Assembly (NCBI RefSeq): GCF_014646815.1
Contig: NZ_BMNZ01000002.1
Location: 310,001-374,000, forward strand
DNA length: 64,000 nucleotides
Source: Terrabacter tumescens
Lineage (GTDB): Bacteria; Actinomycetota; Actinomycetes; Actinomycetales; Dermatophilaceae
Direction: 5' to 3'
Notes under the pieces: generated by a model
What the model saw: only the letters and a program-made list of their open reading frames with translations
Database searches by the model: none
Told to the model about the DNA's origin: nothing
Part shown: positions 1 to 7,866 of the stretch, in pieces
How the letters are laid out: every line of letters begins with the position of its first letter
How positions within the stretch are numbered: position 1 is the first letter of the stretch
Translations under genes and position numbers: made by a program

Positions 1-473
1 CCGGGGCCGAGGGGGTGGCCGGCTCCGCACTGCGTCGTGCGGCCCGTACCGGTGAGGCGTATGCCGTCGCGCGCGTCTGCGACGTCCCCACCGTCGTGCC
101 CACGCTCCTCGGCAAGGTCGAGTTCGAGATGGGCGAGGAGGGTCGTGAGCGCGACGTGCTGACGCACCTGCTGCGCCTCGCGGTCGCCGAGACCTACCGA
201 GCGCGCCTGTCAGGCCTCGACCTGACCGGCTTCACCGACCTCTTCGCCGAGGGTGCCGTCGTCGAGACCGGAGAGCTCGTGCCCGGCGCCGACCTGCTCG
301 CCCAGGTGGGCCCGATCTCGGGGCTGTCCAAGGTGCTCGACCGGCTCGGCCACGGCGACGACGCGACGCCGGGACAGGTCGCGGCGGCCATCGAGTTCGT
401 CCTCGAGGGCCTGCACCTGACCCGACGCATCGACAAGGACTCCGTCGCCGGCCGCACGGTCTACGGGGCGTAG
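1..473 (+). CDS. Mg-chelatase-like AAA ATPase, C-terminal part (5' end outside window)
   Basis: The frame is open from the first bases, so this is the last ~157 residues of a longer protein. The sequence is the helical lid and C-terminal region of the BchI/ChlI-like AAA+ ATPases that actinobacteria encode directly before a VWA protein (the Rv0958/Rv0959-type pair). No Walker motif is visible because that half lies upstream. The stop is 3 bases before the GTG of the VWA gene, so the two are almost certainly co-transcribed and translationally coupled. Known for the family: MoxR/chelatase-type ATPases act with VWA proteins as chaperones or metal-insertion machines. The actual substrate is unknown here. 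A GTATGCC motif copy lies at 59-65 and is read with the codon TAT for Tyr. Confidence 0.75.
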   Translation, partial: GAEGVAGSALRRAARTGEAYAVARVCDVPTVVPTLLGKVEFEMGEEGRERDVLTHLLRLAVAETYRARLSGLDLTGFTDLFAEGAVVETGELVPGADLLAQVGPISGLSKVLDRLGHGDDATPGQVAAAIEFVLEGLHLTRRIDKDSVAGRTVYGA

Positions 474-476
474 GTC

Positions 477-2588
477 GTGCCGATGACACCGCCGATGCCA
501 CCCAGAGGTCCGGGCGAGGGCGGTGACGTGCACGGGCGCTTCCGCTACACGCCGTGGCACGGCGGGCCCGACCCGCTCGCGCCGCCGTTCGACGTGCGCT
601 CCGCCCTCGACGAGGTGGGCCAGGACGTCCTGGCCGGTGGCTCGCTGCGCGAGGCGCTGCGCGAGCTCATGCGACGCGGCATGGATGGGCGCCGCGGCCT
701 CGACGACCTCGCCGACCGCGTCCGCCGGCTGCGGGAGGCCGCGCGCCGCCGTGGCGACCTCGGCGGCACGCTCGACCAGGTGCGCGCGATGCTCGACCAG
801 GCCCTCGCCGAGGAGCGCGACACCCTCGCCGGCGAGTCCGGCGACGACGCCCGCCTCGCGGAGATGGACCTCGCGACGATCCCCGACGACGTCGCCGGCG
901 CCGTGCGCGCGCTCGGGGACTACGCGTGGCACTCGCCCGAGGCGCAGCAGACCTTCGAGCAGATCCAGCAGATGCTCCAGCGCGAGGTCGTCGGCGCGCA
1001 GTTCGAGGGCCTCAAGCAGGCGCTGTCGGGCAACGACCCGCAGGCCATGCAGGCGGTCAAGGACATGCTCGCCGACCTCAACCAGCTGCTCGCCGCGCAC
1101 GCCCGCGGGGAGGACACCGAGGACCAGTTCCGCGACTTCATGGACAAGCACGGCGACCTCTTCCCGGAGCAGCCCGGATCCGTCGACGAGCTCATCGACG
1201 CCCTCGCCCGGCGCCAGGCCGCGGCCGACCGGCTGATGGCCTCGCTGACCCCCGAGCAGCGCGAGCAGCTCGGCCAGCTCATGTCCGACGCCCTCGGCGA
1301 CCCCGACCTCGCCTCGCAGATGGCGCAGCTCTCGGACAACCTCCGGGCGCTCCGGCCGGGCCTCGACCGCCGCAGCCCGGTGCAGCAGGGGCAGGGCGAG
1401 CCGATGGGCTACGGGGACGCCGTCGGCGCGGTGGCCGAGCTCGCCGACCTCGAGCAGCTCGGCGAGCAGCTCGGACAGGGCTACTTCGGCGCCACCCTCG
1501 ACGACGTCGACGTCGAGCGCCTCGAGCAGTACCTCGGCGCCGACGCCGCCCGCGACATGGAGGCGCTGCGCCAGCTCGAGCGCGAGCTCGAGCGGCAGGG
1601 CTACGTCTCGCGCGGCGACGACGGCCTGCGCCTCACGCCGCGGGCCGTGCGGCGGCTGGGGGAGACGGCGCTCAAGCGGGTCTTCGAGCGCGTCGAGGCA
1701 GCGGGACGCGGTGACCACGACGACCGCGCCGCCGGTCAGGCCGACGAGCTGACGGGCCTCAGCCGGCAGTGGGAGTTCGGCGACGAGCTGCCCATCGACA
1801 CGGTCCGCACCGTCTCCAACGCATTGCAGCGCAACGCCCGAGGGCGTGGAACTGGGCACTCCACCACGAGCGGGTTGCCCCCCACCCCGTCGAGTGCCCA
1901 TTTCCTGACGGGTCCGGGCGACCCGGCATTCCGGCGCAGAGCGCCGGCTCCAGGGAGCGGCGGGGTGGAGCTGCTCGTCGAGGACTTCGAGGTCGCCGAG
2001 ACGGAGCGGCGGGCCGTCGCCGCGGTCGCTCTGTGCGTCGACATGTCCTTCTCGATGATGCAGGAAGGGCGGTGGGGGCCGATGAAGCAGACGGCGCTCG
2101 CGCTCTCGCACCTCGTGCAGACCCGCTTCCGGCACGACGCGCTGCAGATCATCGGCTTCAACCTCACGGCGCGGAAGCTGACGCCCACCGAGCTCACCGA
2201 GGCCGAGCCCGAGTGGGTGCAGGGCACCAACCTCCAGCACGCCCTGATGCTCGCGTCGCGGCACCTGCGCCGGCACCCCGACGCCGAGCCGGTCGTCCTC
2301 GTCGTCACCGACGGTGAGCCGACGGCGCACATCGAGATCGACGGGCGGCCGACCTTCCACTGGCCCGCGACGCAGCAGACCGTGCGTGCGACGGTCGCCC
2401 AGGTCGACGAGCTGCGACGTTCCGGCGCCCAGCTCAACATCTTCATGCTCGGCGACGACCCCGGGCTCGCACGGTTCGTCGACGCCGTGGCGCGCCGGGC
2501 GGGTGGTCGGGTCTTCACGCCCGACATCGCGCGGCTCGGTGAGTACGTCGTCGCCGACTACCTCCGCACCCGTCGCGGGCGGCGCTGA
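477..2588 (+). CDS. VWA domain protein, partner of the upstream AAA ATPase
   Basis: 703 residues from a GTG three bases after the ATPase stop; an in-frame ATG two codons later is an alternative. Residues 1-450 are charged and helical, and the C-terminal ~190 residues form a von Willebrand A domain. The MIDAS motif D-M-S-F-S is at 522-526 and V-T-D-G-E at 610-614, so metal binding looks intact. Length and order match the Rv0959-type partner of Mg-chelatase-like ATPases; the protein is presumably cytoplasmic, as there is no signal peptide. Odd point: the linker just before the VWA domain (about residues 457-477) is encoded by DNA resembling the intergenic GTCGAGTG palindrome found elsewhere in the window (arms at 1848-1864 and 1889-1905), apparently an in-frame repeat insertion. 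Confidence 0.85.
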   Translation: MPMTPPMPPRGPGEGGDVHGRFRYTPWHGGPDPLAPPFDVRSALDEVGQDVLAGGSLREALRELMRRGMDGRRGLDDLADRVRRLREAARRRGDLGGTLDQVRAMLDQALAEERDTLAGESGDDARLAEMDLATIPDDVAGAVRALGDYAWHSPEAQQTFEQIQQMLQREVVGAQFEGLKQALSGNDPQAMQAVKDMLADLNQLLAAHARGEDTEDQFRDFMDKHGDLFPEQPGSVDELIDALARRQAAADRLMASLTPEQREQLGQLMSDALGDPDLASQMAQLSDNLRALRPGLDRRSPVQQGQGEPMGYGDAVGAVAELADLEQLGEQLGQGYFGATLDDVDVERLEQYLGADAARDMEALRQLERELERQGYVSRGDDGLRLTPRAVRRLGETALKRVFERVEAAGRGDHDDRAAGQADELTGLSRQWEFGDELPIDTVRTVSNALQRNARGRGTGHSTTSGLPPTPSSAHFLTGPGDPAFRRRAPAPGSGGVELLVEDFEVAETERRAVAAVALCVDMSFSMMQEGRWGPMKQTALALSHLVQTRFRHDALQIIGFNLTARKLTPTELTEAEPEWVQGTNLQHALMLASRHLRRHPDAEPVVLVVTDGEPTAHIEIDGRPTFHWPATQQTVRATVAQVDELRRSGAQLNIFMLGDDPGLARFVDAVARRAGGRVFTPDIARLGEYVVADYLRTRRGRR
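1848..1905. repeat. GTCGAGTG-type palindromic repeat inside the VWA gene
   Basis: Left arm GGAACTGGGCACTCCAC and right arm GTCGAGTGCCCATTTCC are imperfect inverted repeats of the type seen as intergenic hairpins at 45392-45486. Here they sit in the coding frame and supply a low-complexity linker between the helical part and the VWA domain. Confidence 0.6.
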
Positions 2589-2660
2589 GGGGTGCCGAAC
2601 GGCGCTGGGGGCGCGTCAATTCGGTCGCTCGAGGGTGGCGGTCCCTGTCATCGTGACGGC

Positions 2661-3425
2661 ATGGCACGAGGTCACGACGCGCGGCTGGACCGCATCGAGG
2701 CGTACTACGACTGCGTGCCGCGCGCCGTCGCCTCTGCCGAGGAGGTCGGGCCCTTCACGCTCTTCGTCGCCGACGAGGGCACGGGGTGGCAGTTCTACGC
2801 GCGGCCGCGCCTGGGTGGCCGGGGCGTCTTCACGCCCGAGGACGTATGCCGTGTGCTCGCGCGCCAGCAGCAGCTCGGGGTGCCGCGGGCCATCGAGTGG
2901 GTCGACGAGGTCACCCCGTCGCTGCTGCCCGCGGTGCGCGCGGCCGGTCACGAGCCGCACCTCTACCCGTTGCTCGTGATGCCGGCCGACGTGGTCGTGG
3001 CGCCGGACCCGCGGGCCCGGGCGCTGCAGCCTGCCGAGCCGCACCTCTCGCTCGCCCTGGGCTCGGTGTCGGCGGGGTTCGCCGGGCACGACGAGGTGAA
3101 GCCGAAGGACCCGGGGCGGCGCCCCGAGCTCATGGAGCGCGGCGACCTCGTGGTCGTCGCCTCGTTCGAGGACCACCGTCTGTGCGGCGCGGGGTCGGCG
3201 GCTCCCCGCGGCGACGTCGCCGAGCTGATGGGGATCGCGGTGCCGCCCGGTCACCGGGGACACGGTCACGGGACGGCGATCACGAGCACGCTCGTCGCCT
3301 CGTGCCGCGAGCGCGGCGTCGACACCGTCTTCCTGTCGGCAGGGTCCGACGCCGCGGCCGACATCTACCGCCGCGTGGGCTTCGTCGACGTCGGCACGGC
3401 CTGCATCCTCGGCCTCGACGACTGA
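2661..3425 (+). CDS. GNAT family N-acetyltransferase
   Basis: 254 residues from the ATG at 2661, chosen because the frame open from 2592 has no protein-like sequence before it. The C-terminal half shows the GNAT acetyl-CoA fold: a beta strand with VAELMGIAVPP, then the pyrophosphate-binding loop HRGHGHGTA and a final VGFVDVG segment (roughly residues 190-250). The N-terminal ~120 residues are a domain common to some actinobacterial GNATs (around GWQFYARPRLG). The substrate cannot be inferred. It follows the VWA gene by about 70 bases in the same direction and converges on the decayed phosphotransferase. A GTATGCC copy is at 2844-2850. Confidence 0.8.
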   Translation: MARGHDARLDRIEAYYDCVPRAVASAEEVGPFTLFVADEGTGWQFYARPRLGGRGVFTPEDVCRVLARQQQLGVPRAIEWVDEVTPSLLPAVRAAGHEPHLYPLLVMPADVVVAPDPRARALQPAEPHLSLALGSVSAGFAGHDEVKPKDPGRRPELMERGDLVVVASFEDHRLCGAGSAAPRGDVAELMGIAVPPGHRGHGHGTAITSTLVASCRERGVDTVFLSAGSDAAADIYRRVGFVDVGTACILGLDD

Positions 3426-3427
3426 GG

Positions 3428-4200
3428 TCAGCCGACCTCGGCGAGCGCCTCCGCGAGGTAGGGGCGGAAGGCATCGGCCCACGGCGCGCTGGTGGCCGGC
3501 AGGGTCGGCAGACTCTGCGGTGCCGGCTCGGTCGACCTCGACACGAACGACATCGCCGCGGCGGCGGCGAGGGCGAGCAGGTCCGCCGAGTCCCGGTCGC
3601 GCAGGATGGGGTCAGCGTTTGCCAGCTCGGCCGTGGACGTCTCTCTGCCGCTCATGGAGCAGTCGAGCGCGAGCATTGCGTGGTCCATCCACGCGGCACC
3701 CCGCCCTGCCTGGCCCCAGTCGACGAGGACGGTCCGGTCCGGCGTCAGCACGACGTTGTCGGCACGGATGTTCCAGTGCACGAGGGCATCCCCGTCGATG
3801 AGGCCGGCGGCGCGCTCGGCATGGTGGGCCAGCGCGTCGTGGTGCGCCGCCCACCACGGGTCGACGAGGTGGAGCTGGTCAGCCAGCGCTCGCCACCGGG
3901 TCAGGAAGATGGGTGAGGACTCCACCGCCGCGGCCACGTCGCCGGCGTCGACGGCGTCCAGCACCGACCGCGCTTCGGCGAGTGCGTCGCTCACCCGGAC
4001 CAGGTCGGCGTGGCGCCACGGAGCCGGGGGTGGCGAGCCAGGCAGGTCCCCGATGAGCAGCACGACCCAGTCGGCGACATGCCGCCGACGCAGTCGATGA
4101 CCTGCGCGAGGTCGCCGCCGAGCCGGTCCTCGACCCAGCGCTGCACGTGGCCTGGGGCCTGTGCGTAGGGGATCCGGACTCCGACGCGTGACCACTCATC
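3428..4200 (-). pseudogene. aminoglycoside/APH-type phosphotransferase, decayed
   Basis: The C-terminal lobe of an APH-family kinase is clear, with the catalytic loop read as LVHWNIRADN followed by VLVDWGQA. Two defects are visible. First, the N-terminal part (RVGVRIPYAQAPGHVQRWVEDRLGGD... up to GGMSP) is in a different frame from ADWVVLLIGDLPG onward, with the junction near 4075-4090. The sequence jumps straight from GGMSP to ADW, so about 50-60 residues normally holding the nucleotide-binding N-lobe are missing. Second, the catalytic Asp of the H-x-D-x-x-x-x-N motif is Asn (codon at 3770-3772). I read this as an inactive remnant. It is convergent with the GNAT gene, 2 bases apart. No confident start codon is seen in the N-terminal frame. 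Confidence 0.7.
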
Positions 4201-4303
4201 GGGCGAGCATGCCGACTCGGTGGAGCGGGCTCAACCGGTGATGCGGGTGGTCATTCATGGGCGGGACGGGGCGGGACGGGACGGGACGGGACGCCAGTGA
4301 TGC

Positions 4304-5203
4304 TCAGACCTTGGCGGGGCGGAAGCCGGCGGCCTCGGCGTCGGCCATCGTCGCGAAGCACTGCTCGGGCTTGGTGACGTTGTAGTAGCGGTCGGTCGGC
4401 TCGTGGGCGATCATCGAGCCCTCGTTGCCCTTGACCGGTCGCGACTGCGGGCAGGGGTACTTGTCGCCAGCCTGGGGCCAGGTGCCGGCGAGGCCGTTGC
4501 CACTCGTGCCGCCCGACGTGCTGCCGGCGTTCGGGTCGGCACAGGCGGCCTTCGGGCTCGCGGCGTCGGCGCGCACGTAGGCACCCTCGCGCGGATGGGA
4601 CCCGTAGCCGTCCCGCGAGTCGTAGCGGGCGACGGCATACCCCTGCTTGATGAGGCGCAGCCCGGCGTCGACACCGTTGACGTCGACGTAGCGCAGCGCT
4701 CGGCCATAGCGGTCGACGTCGGTCCGGGCACCCGGCGTCAGGGTGACCCGCTGGCCGCCGATGATGCCGCGCAGGGCGTTGCGGGCCTCGGTGAAGCCGC
4801 ACTGACCCGTCTCCGGGGTGTCGATGCCGATGACGCGGACTTTCTCGGTCACGCCGCCACGTGAGGCCCAGATCGTGTCGCCGTCGACGACCTTGGTCAC
4901 GACCCACGTCGTGGCGGCAGAGGTGGCTTTCGTGGTGCTCTTCGTCGCGGCCTTCGACGTCGTCCCGGTCGTCGCCGGCACTGTCGCCGGGGCCTTCGCG
5001 GTCGGCGTCGTCGAGGTGGTCGCGGGCGCGGGAGGGGCTGTCGCCCGGGACGCTTGCGGCGCCGTGGTGCGGGTGACCGTGACGAGCGGCTCGGGCCCCG
5101 ACCCGGCGAGGGCCACGTCGCCGGACCCCCGCGTCGCGTTGCCGCCGATCGCGGCCAACGCCACGAGGGCGGCGATCGTGACGAGTCCCTTGGTCCTGCG
5201 CAT
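4304..5203 (-). CDS. secreted thermonuclease-like (SNase) protein with C-terminal zinc/excalibur-like tail
   Basis: 299 residues. Residues 6-22 are a hydrophobic signal or anchor segment after MRRTKG. A Thr/Ala/Pro-rich linker follows to about residue 93, and then a staphylococcal-nuclease fold with VVDGDTIWA, VRVIGIDTPETGQ and DRYGRALRYVDV, which hold the usual Asp/Arg/Glu catalytic positions. The last ~45 residues (KGNEGSMIAHEPTDRYYN...CFATMADAEAAGFRPAK) match the short tail domain often found at the end of actinobacterial secreted nucleases. Likely role: extracellular Ca-dependent nucleic acid cleavage. It is divergent from the DUF1801 gene over a 135-base gap. A GTATGCC copy (minus strand) is at 4634-4640. 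Confidence 0.85.
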   Translation of the reverse strand: MRRTKGLVTIAALVALAAIGGNATRGSGDVALAGSGPEPLVTVTRTTAPQASRATAPPAPATTSTTPTAKAPATVPATTGTTSKAATKSTTKATSAATTWVVTKVVDGDTIWASRGGVTEKVRVIGIDTPETGQCGFTEARNALRGIIGGQRVTLTPGARTDVDRYGRALRYVDVNGVDAGLRLIKQGYAVARYDSRDGYGSHPREGAYVRADAASPKAACADPNAGSTSGGTSGNGLAGTWPQAGDKYPCPQSRPVKGNEGSMIAHEPTDRYYNVTKPEQCFATMADAEAAGFRPAKV

Positions 5204-5338
5204 GGTGCTCCCTGGTCCCCTGGTGGTCGGCTCACGCTAGGCGATCGCCGCACCGGTGTCCGGCGAATCGACCATGGCCGCAGGGGACGCCGTCCGTCAC
5301 ACTGGCGAGGGTCAGGGTGGTGAGGACGAGGGGGACCG

Positions 5339-5737
5339 ATGGCCGAGGCAGAGACGACACCCGCGATGGCGCCCGCGACGAAGGCCACGGCGGCGCCGAC
5401 GTCGGTGACGGCATACCTCGACGGGTTTCCGGCCGAGCAGCGCGAGGTGCTCGAGCAGGTGCGCGCAGCGATCCTGCGGGGCGTGCCGGGTGGCGAGGAG
5501 AAGATCCGCTACGGCATGCCGGCCGTGATGTTCGCCGACCGCTACGGCCTCCACTTCGCGGGATGGAAGAAGCACGTCGGCCTCTACCCCGTCGGCGAGC
5601 TCGACCCGGACCTGGAGGCCGAGGTCGCGCCGCACCGGACAACCAAGGACACGGTGCGGTTCTTCTACAAGGACCCGGTGCCCTACGACCTCGTCGAACG
5701 GATCGCCCGCGCGCTCGCGGCCCGCCACTCCAGGTGA
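5339..5737 (+). CDS. DUF1801 (iron chaperone/YdhG-type) protein
   Basis: 132 residues from ATG preceded by GAGGGGGA. The core (YLDGFPAEQREVLEQVR, KIRYGMPAVMF, FAGWKKHVGLYPVG, TKDTVRFFYKDPVPYDLV) is the DUF1801 fold related to bacterial frataxin-like and iron-chaperone annotations. The biochemical function of the family is poorly established. A second member of the family is encoded at 42958-43329. The gene is monocistronic and convergent with the DUF427 gene 27 bases downstream. The GTATGCC motif at 5410-5416 forces a GCA codon before TAC. Confidence 0.85.
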   Translation: MAEAETTPAMAPATKATAAPTSVTAYLDGFPAEQREVLEQVRAAILRGVPGGEEKIRYGMPAVMFADRYGLHFAGWKKHVGLYPVGELDPDLEAEVAPHRTTKDTVRFFYKDPVPYDLVERIARALAARHSR

Positions 5738-5764
5738 CGGAGCCGCGACTGCGCGGACGAGTCC

Positions 5765-6046
5765 TCAGTCGGTGACGGTGACGCCGCGCCAGAAGGCGAC
5801 GCGGTCCTGGATCTGCGCGGCGGCGCTCTTCGGCGTCGGGTAGAACCAGGCGGCGTCGCGGTTGGTGTCGCCGTCGACGGCGATCGAGAAGTAGGAGGCC
5901 TGGCCCTTCCAGGGGCACGTCGTCTGCGTGCTGCTGGCGACGAGCACACTGTCGTCGACGGACTCGCGGGGGAAGTAGTGGTTGCCCTCGACGACCACGG
6001 TGTCGTCACTCTCGGCGATGACCTTGCCGTTCCAGATCGCGCGCAC
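5765..6046 (-). CDS. DUF427 domain protein
   Basis: 93 residues from a GTG at 6044-6046, which has a clear GAGGAG ribosome-binding site six bases upstream; the longer open frame upstream is arginine-rich shadow sequence. The protein has the DUF427 signature: RAIWNGKVIAESDDTVVVEGNHYFP, then TTCPWKGQASYFSI and AAWFYPTPKSAAAQIQDRVAFW. The family forms small beta-barrel proteins of unknown function that are common in actinobacteria. It stands alone, with the small DUF4287 gene in the same direction about 120 bases upstream. Confidence 0.85.
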   Translation of the reverse strand: MRAIWNGKVIAESDDTVVVEGNHYFPRESVDDSVLVASSTQTTCPWKGQASYFSIAVDGDTNRDAAWFYPTPKSAAAQIQDRVAFWRGVTVTD

Positions 6047-6165
6047 GCTCAGCTCCTCGTCGTTCGGTCCCCGGGGTGGGGGCGTCTGAGACGACAACGG
6101 AGAGGCCTGGCGATTCCTTCCGAACGTTGGACAAGCGGGCGGGTCGGTGACGTGGAGCGGACCGG

Positions 6166-6423
6166 TCACGCGCCGGCCGCGATGAGGCCGAGCGTGTGGG
6201 CGACGACGGCGTTGGCGTGGCCGTGCCCGAGGCCGTGCCCGGTCTTGAGCCACGTCACGAGCTCTCCGTGCCCGACCGTGCCGGCGGCGTGCTGCACGCG
6301 GACGAGGCCGATCCAGTGGTCGATCGGCTGGCCGTAGGTGCGCTCGATCGACGGGAAGTACGAGGCCGGGCCCTTGGCCGGCTTGGCTGGCGGCGTGGCG
6401 GCGCTGTCGGACTTCGTGCTCAT
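6166..6423 (-). CDS. DUF4287 domain protein
   Basis: 85 residues from an ATG at 6421-6423 preceded by a strong AGGAGGAG site. After a short Ser/Ala/Pro/Lys tail, the domain GPASYFPSIERTYGQPIDHWIGLV...HGELVTWLKTGHGLGHGHANAVVAHTL is the full DUF4287 unit (an alpha-helical domain of unknown function). It may form a transcription unit with the DUF427 gene, about 120 bases away in the same direction. Confidence 0.85.
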   Translation of the reverse strand: MSTKSDSAATPPAKPAKGPASYFPSIERTYGQPIDHWIGLVRVQHAAGTVGHGELVTWLKTGHGLGHGHANAVVAHTLGLIAAGA

Positions 6424-6516
6424 GGCTCCTCCTGAAGTGGTCTTCATGCCATCACGTCGACCGGCGCGCGCGCATCTCGACACCCCGGCAGCTCCGGCGT
6501 CAGGCGGTGCGGACGC

Positions 6517-7866
6517 CTAAGCGGTGCGGACCTCGGCGAGGTCGGCGTCGGCGGGTGCGGTGGTCGGAGCGGTGCGGCCGCGTGCCGCGTGGCGGGCGAG
6601 GTCCGCCACGACCTGGGCGGCCTTGCGCCGGCTCGGCATGAACCGCAGGAAGAACGTCAGCCGCAGCACCCACGCGACCCAGCCGGTGAACGGAATGCCG
6701 TAGAGCTCGGAGATCGATCGGCCGAAGCCGAAGGACGCCGCTTGGCCGAGGCCGCGGTACGCGAACGGCCGGGTCGGGCGACCACGCAGCGTCCGCGCGA
6801 GGTTGCGGCCGACGTGCTCGCCGCCCTTGATCGCCCACAGCGCGTTGGCCGGCACGGGCTCGCCGCTCGTCGGGTGGACGACGCACGCGGCGTCACCGGC
6901 GGCCCAGACGCCGTCGACGACCGACAGGTCGGGCCGTGTCACGAGCCGGCCCCGGGGGTCGCGGTGCGCGTCGAGGCCGGGGACGTGGACGGGCCGCTGG
7001 CCGATCGTCGCGATGACGGTGCTCGCCGGGAGGGCCGTGCCGTCGGAGAGGTATGCGTGGTCCTCGGTCACCGAGGCGAGGCGCACTCCCAGCCGGACGC
7101 GGACACCGAGCCGCTTCAGCTCCCGCTCGGCCCGGCGTGCCAGACGGGGCTGGTCGTCGCGCAGCTCGGGAAGGATGCCGTCGCCCGAGTGGACGAGCTC
7201 GACACGGACCCGCGCGCCGCCGAGGTCGGCGGCCGCCGCAGCCATCTCGACGCCGGCCATGCCGCCTCCGGCGACGAGCACCGTGTGCCGGCGCAGCCCG
7301 CGGTGGGCGGCTGCCGCGCGGACGCGCTCGGCCAGCACGGCGATGTCTCCGGGGGCGCGCAGCGTGAAGCCGTGCTCGGCCAGTCCCGGCACCGTGGTCG
7401 CTGGCTCGCGGCCGCCGGTGCCGACGACGAGCGCGTCGTAGTCGAGGACCCGTTCCGTGCTCGACGCGCCGGACTCGCCGGACTCGCCGGACTCGCCGGA
7501 CCCGCTGGTCCCGCCGTCAGCGCCGGACGCGGCGGCGAGCCGATAGCGGACGACACGGCGCTCGGCGTCGATCGAGGTCACCCGCCCGAGGACGACGTGC
7601 GCGTGCGGCATCGCCTCGACGAGGGGAGTCCGGGTGCGGTCGTAGGGCAGCAGGCCCGCGAGCACCTCGCCCGTGAAGCCATGGAAGCTGTGGGCGTCGT
7701 CGGTGCTGATGACGACGACCTGGAAGTCGCCGCGGCGGATGGCACGTCCGGCGTGACGCATCAGACCGGCATACGCGTGGAGGGTGACGTAGCCGCCGCC
7801 GAGGAGGACGACGCGGTGGCTGGCGCGGTGGCCAACTCCGTCGCCACCGCGGGCGAGGGTCGTCAC
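6517..7866 (-). CDS. NAD(P)/FAD-dependent oxidoreductase (NDH-2-like)
   Basis: 449 residues from the GTG at 7864-7866, which overlaps the TGA of the upstream gene (GTGA, tight coupling). Rossmann motifs: HRVVLLGGGYVTLHAYAGL at the N-terminus (FAD) and HTVLVAGGGMAGVEMA in the middle (NAD(P)H), then GVWAAGDAACV, the usual FAD/quinone-site motif of pyridine nucleotide-disulfide oxidoreductases. The C-terminus is hydrophobic and basic (WVAWVLRLTFFLRFMPSRRKA), consistent with membrane association as in type II NADH dehydrogenases. A Ser-Gly-Glu linker made of near-perfect repeats (7480-7510) is inserted before the YDALVVGTGG motif. Partnered with an acyl-ACP-reductase-like gene. The electron acceptor is unknown. 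Confidence 0.85.
   Translation of the reverse strand: MTTLARGGDGVGHRASHRVVLLGGGYVTLHAYAGLMRHAGRAIRRGDFQVVVISTDDAHSFHGFTGEVLAGLLPYDRTRTPLVEAMPHAHVVLGRVTSIDAERRVVRYRLAAASGADGGTSGSGESGESGESGASSTERVLDYDALVVGTGGREPATTVPGLAEHGFTLRAPGDIAVLAERVRAAAAHRGLRRHTVLVAGGGMAGVEMAAAAADLGGARVRVELVHSGDGILPELRDDQPRLARRAERELKRLGVRVRLGVRLASVTEDHAYLSDGTALPASTVIATIGQRPVHVPGLDAHRDPRGRLVTRPDLSVVDGVWAAGDAACVVHPTSGEPVPANALWAIKGGEHVGRNLARTLRGRPTRPFAYRGLGQAASFGFGRSISELYGIPFTGWVAWVLRLTFFLRFMPSRRKAAQVVADLARHAARGRTAPTTAPADADLAEVRTA

Noticed and set aside
210-2360. Long minus-strand open frame over the VWA gene
   Set aside because: Shadow of the plus-strand gene; low-complexity Leu/Glu/Arg/Val composition without domain features, typical of antisense frames in GC-rich DNA.
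7480-7510. CTCGCCGGA repeats as a possible CRISPR
   Set aside because: They are short in-frame tandem codons of a Ser-Gly-Glu linker, no spacers.
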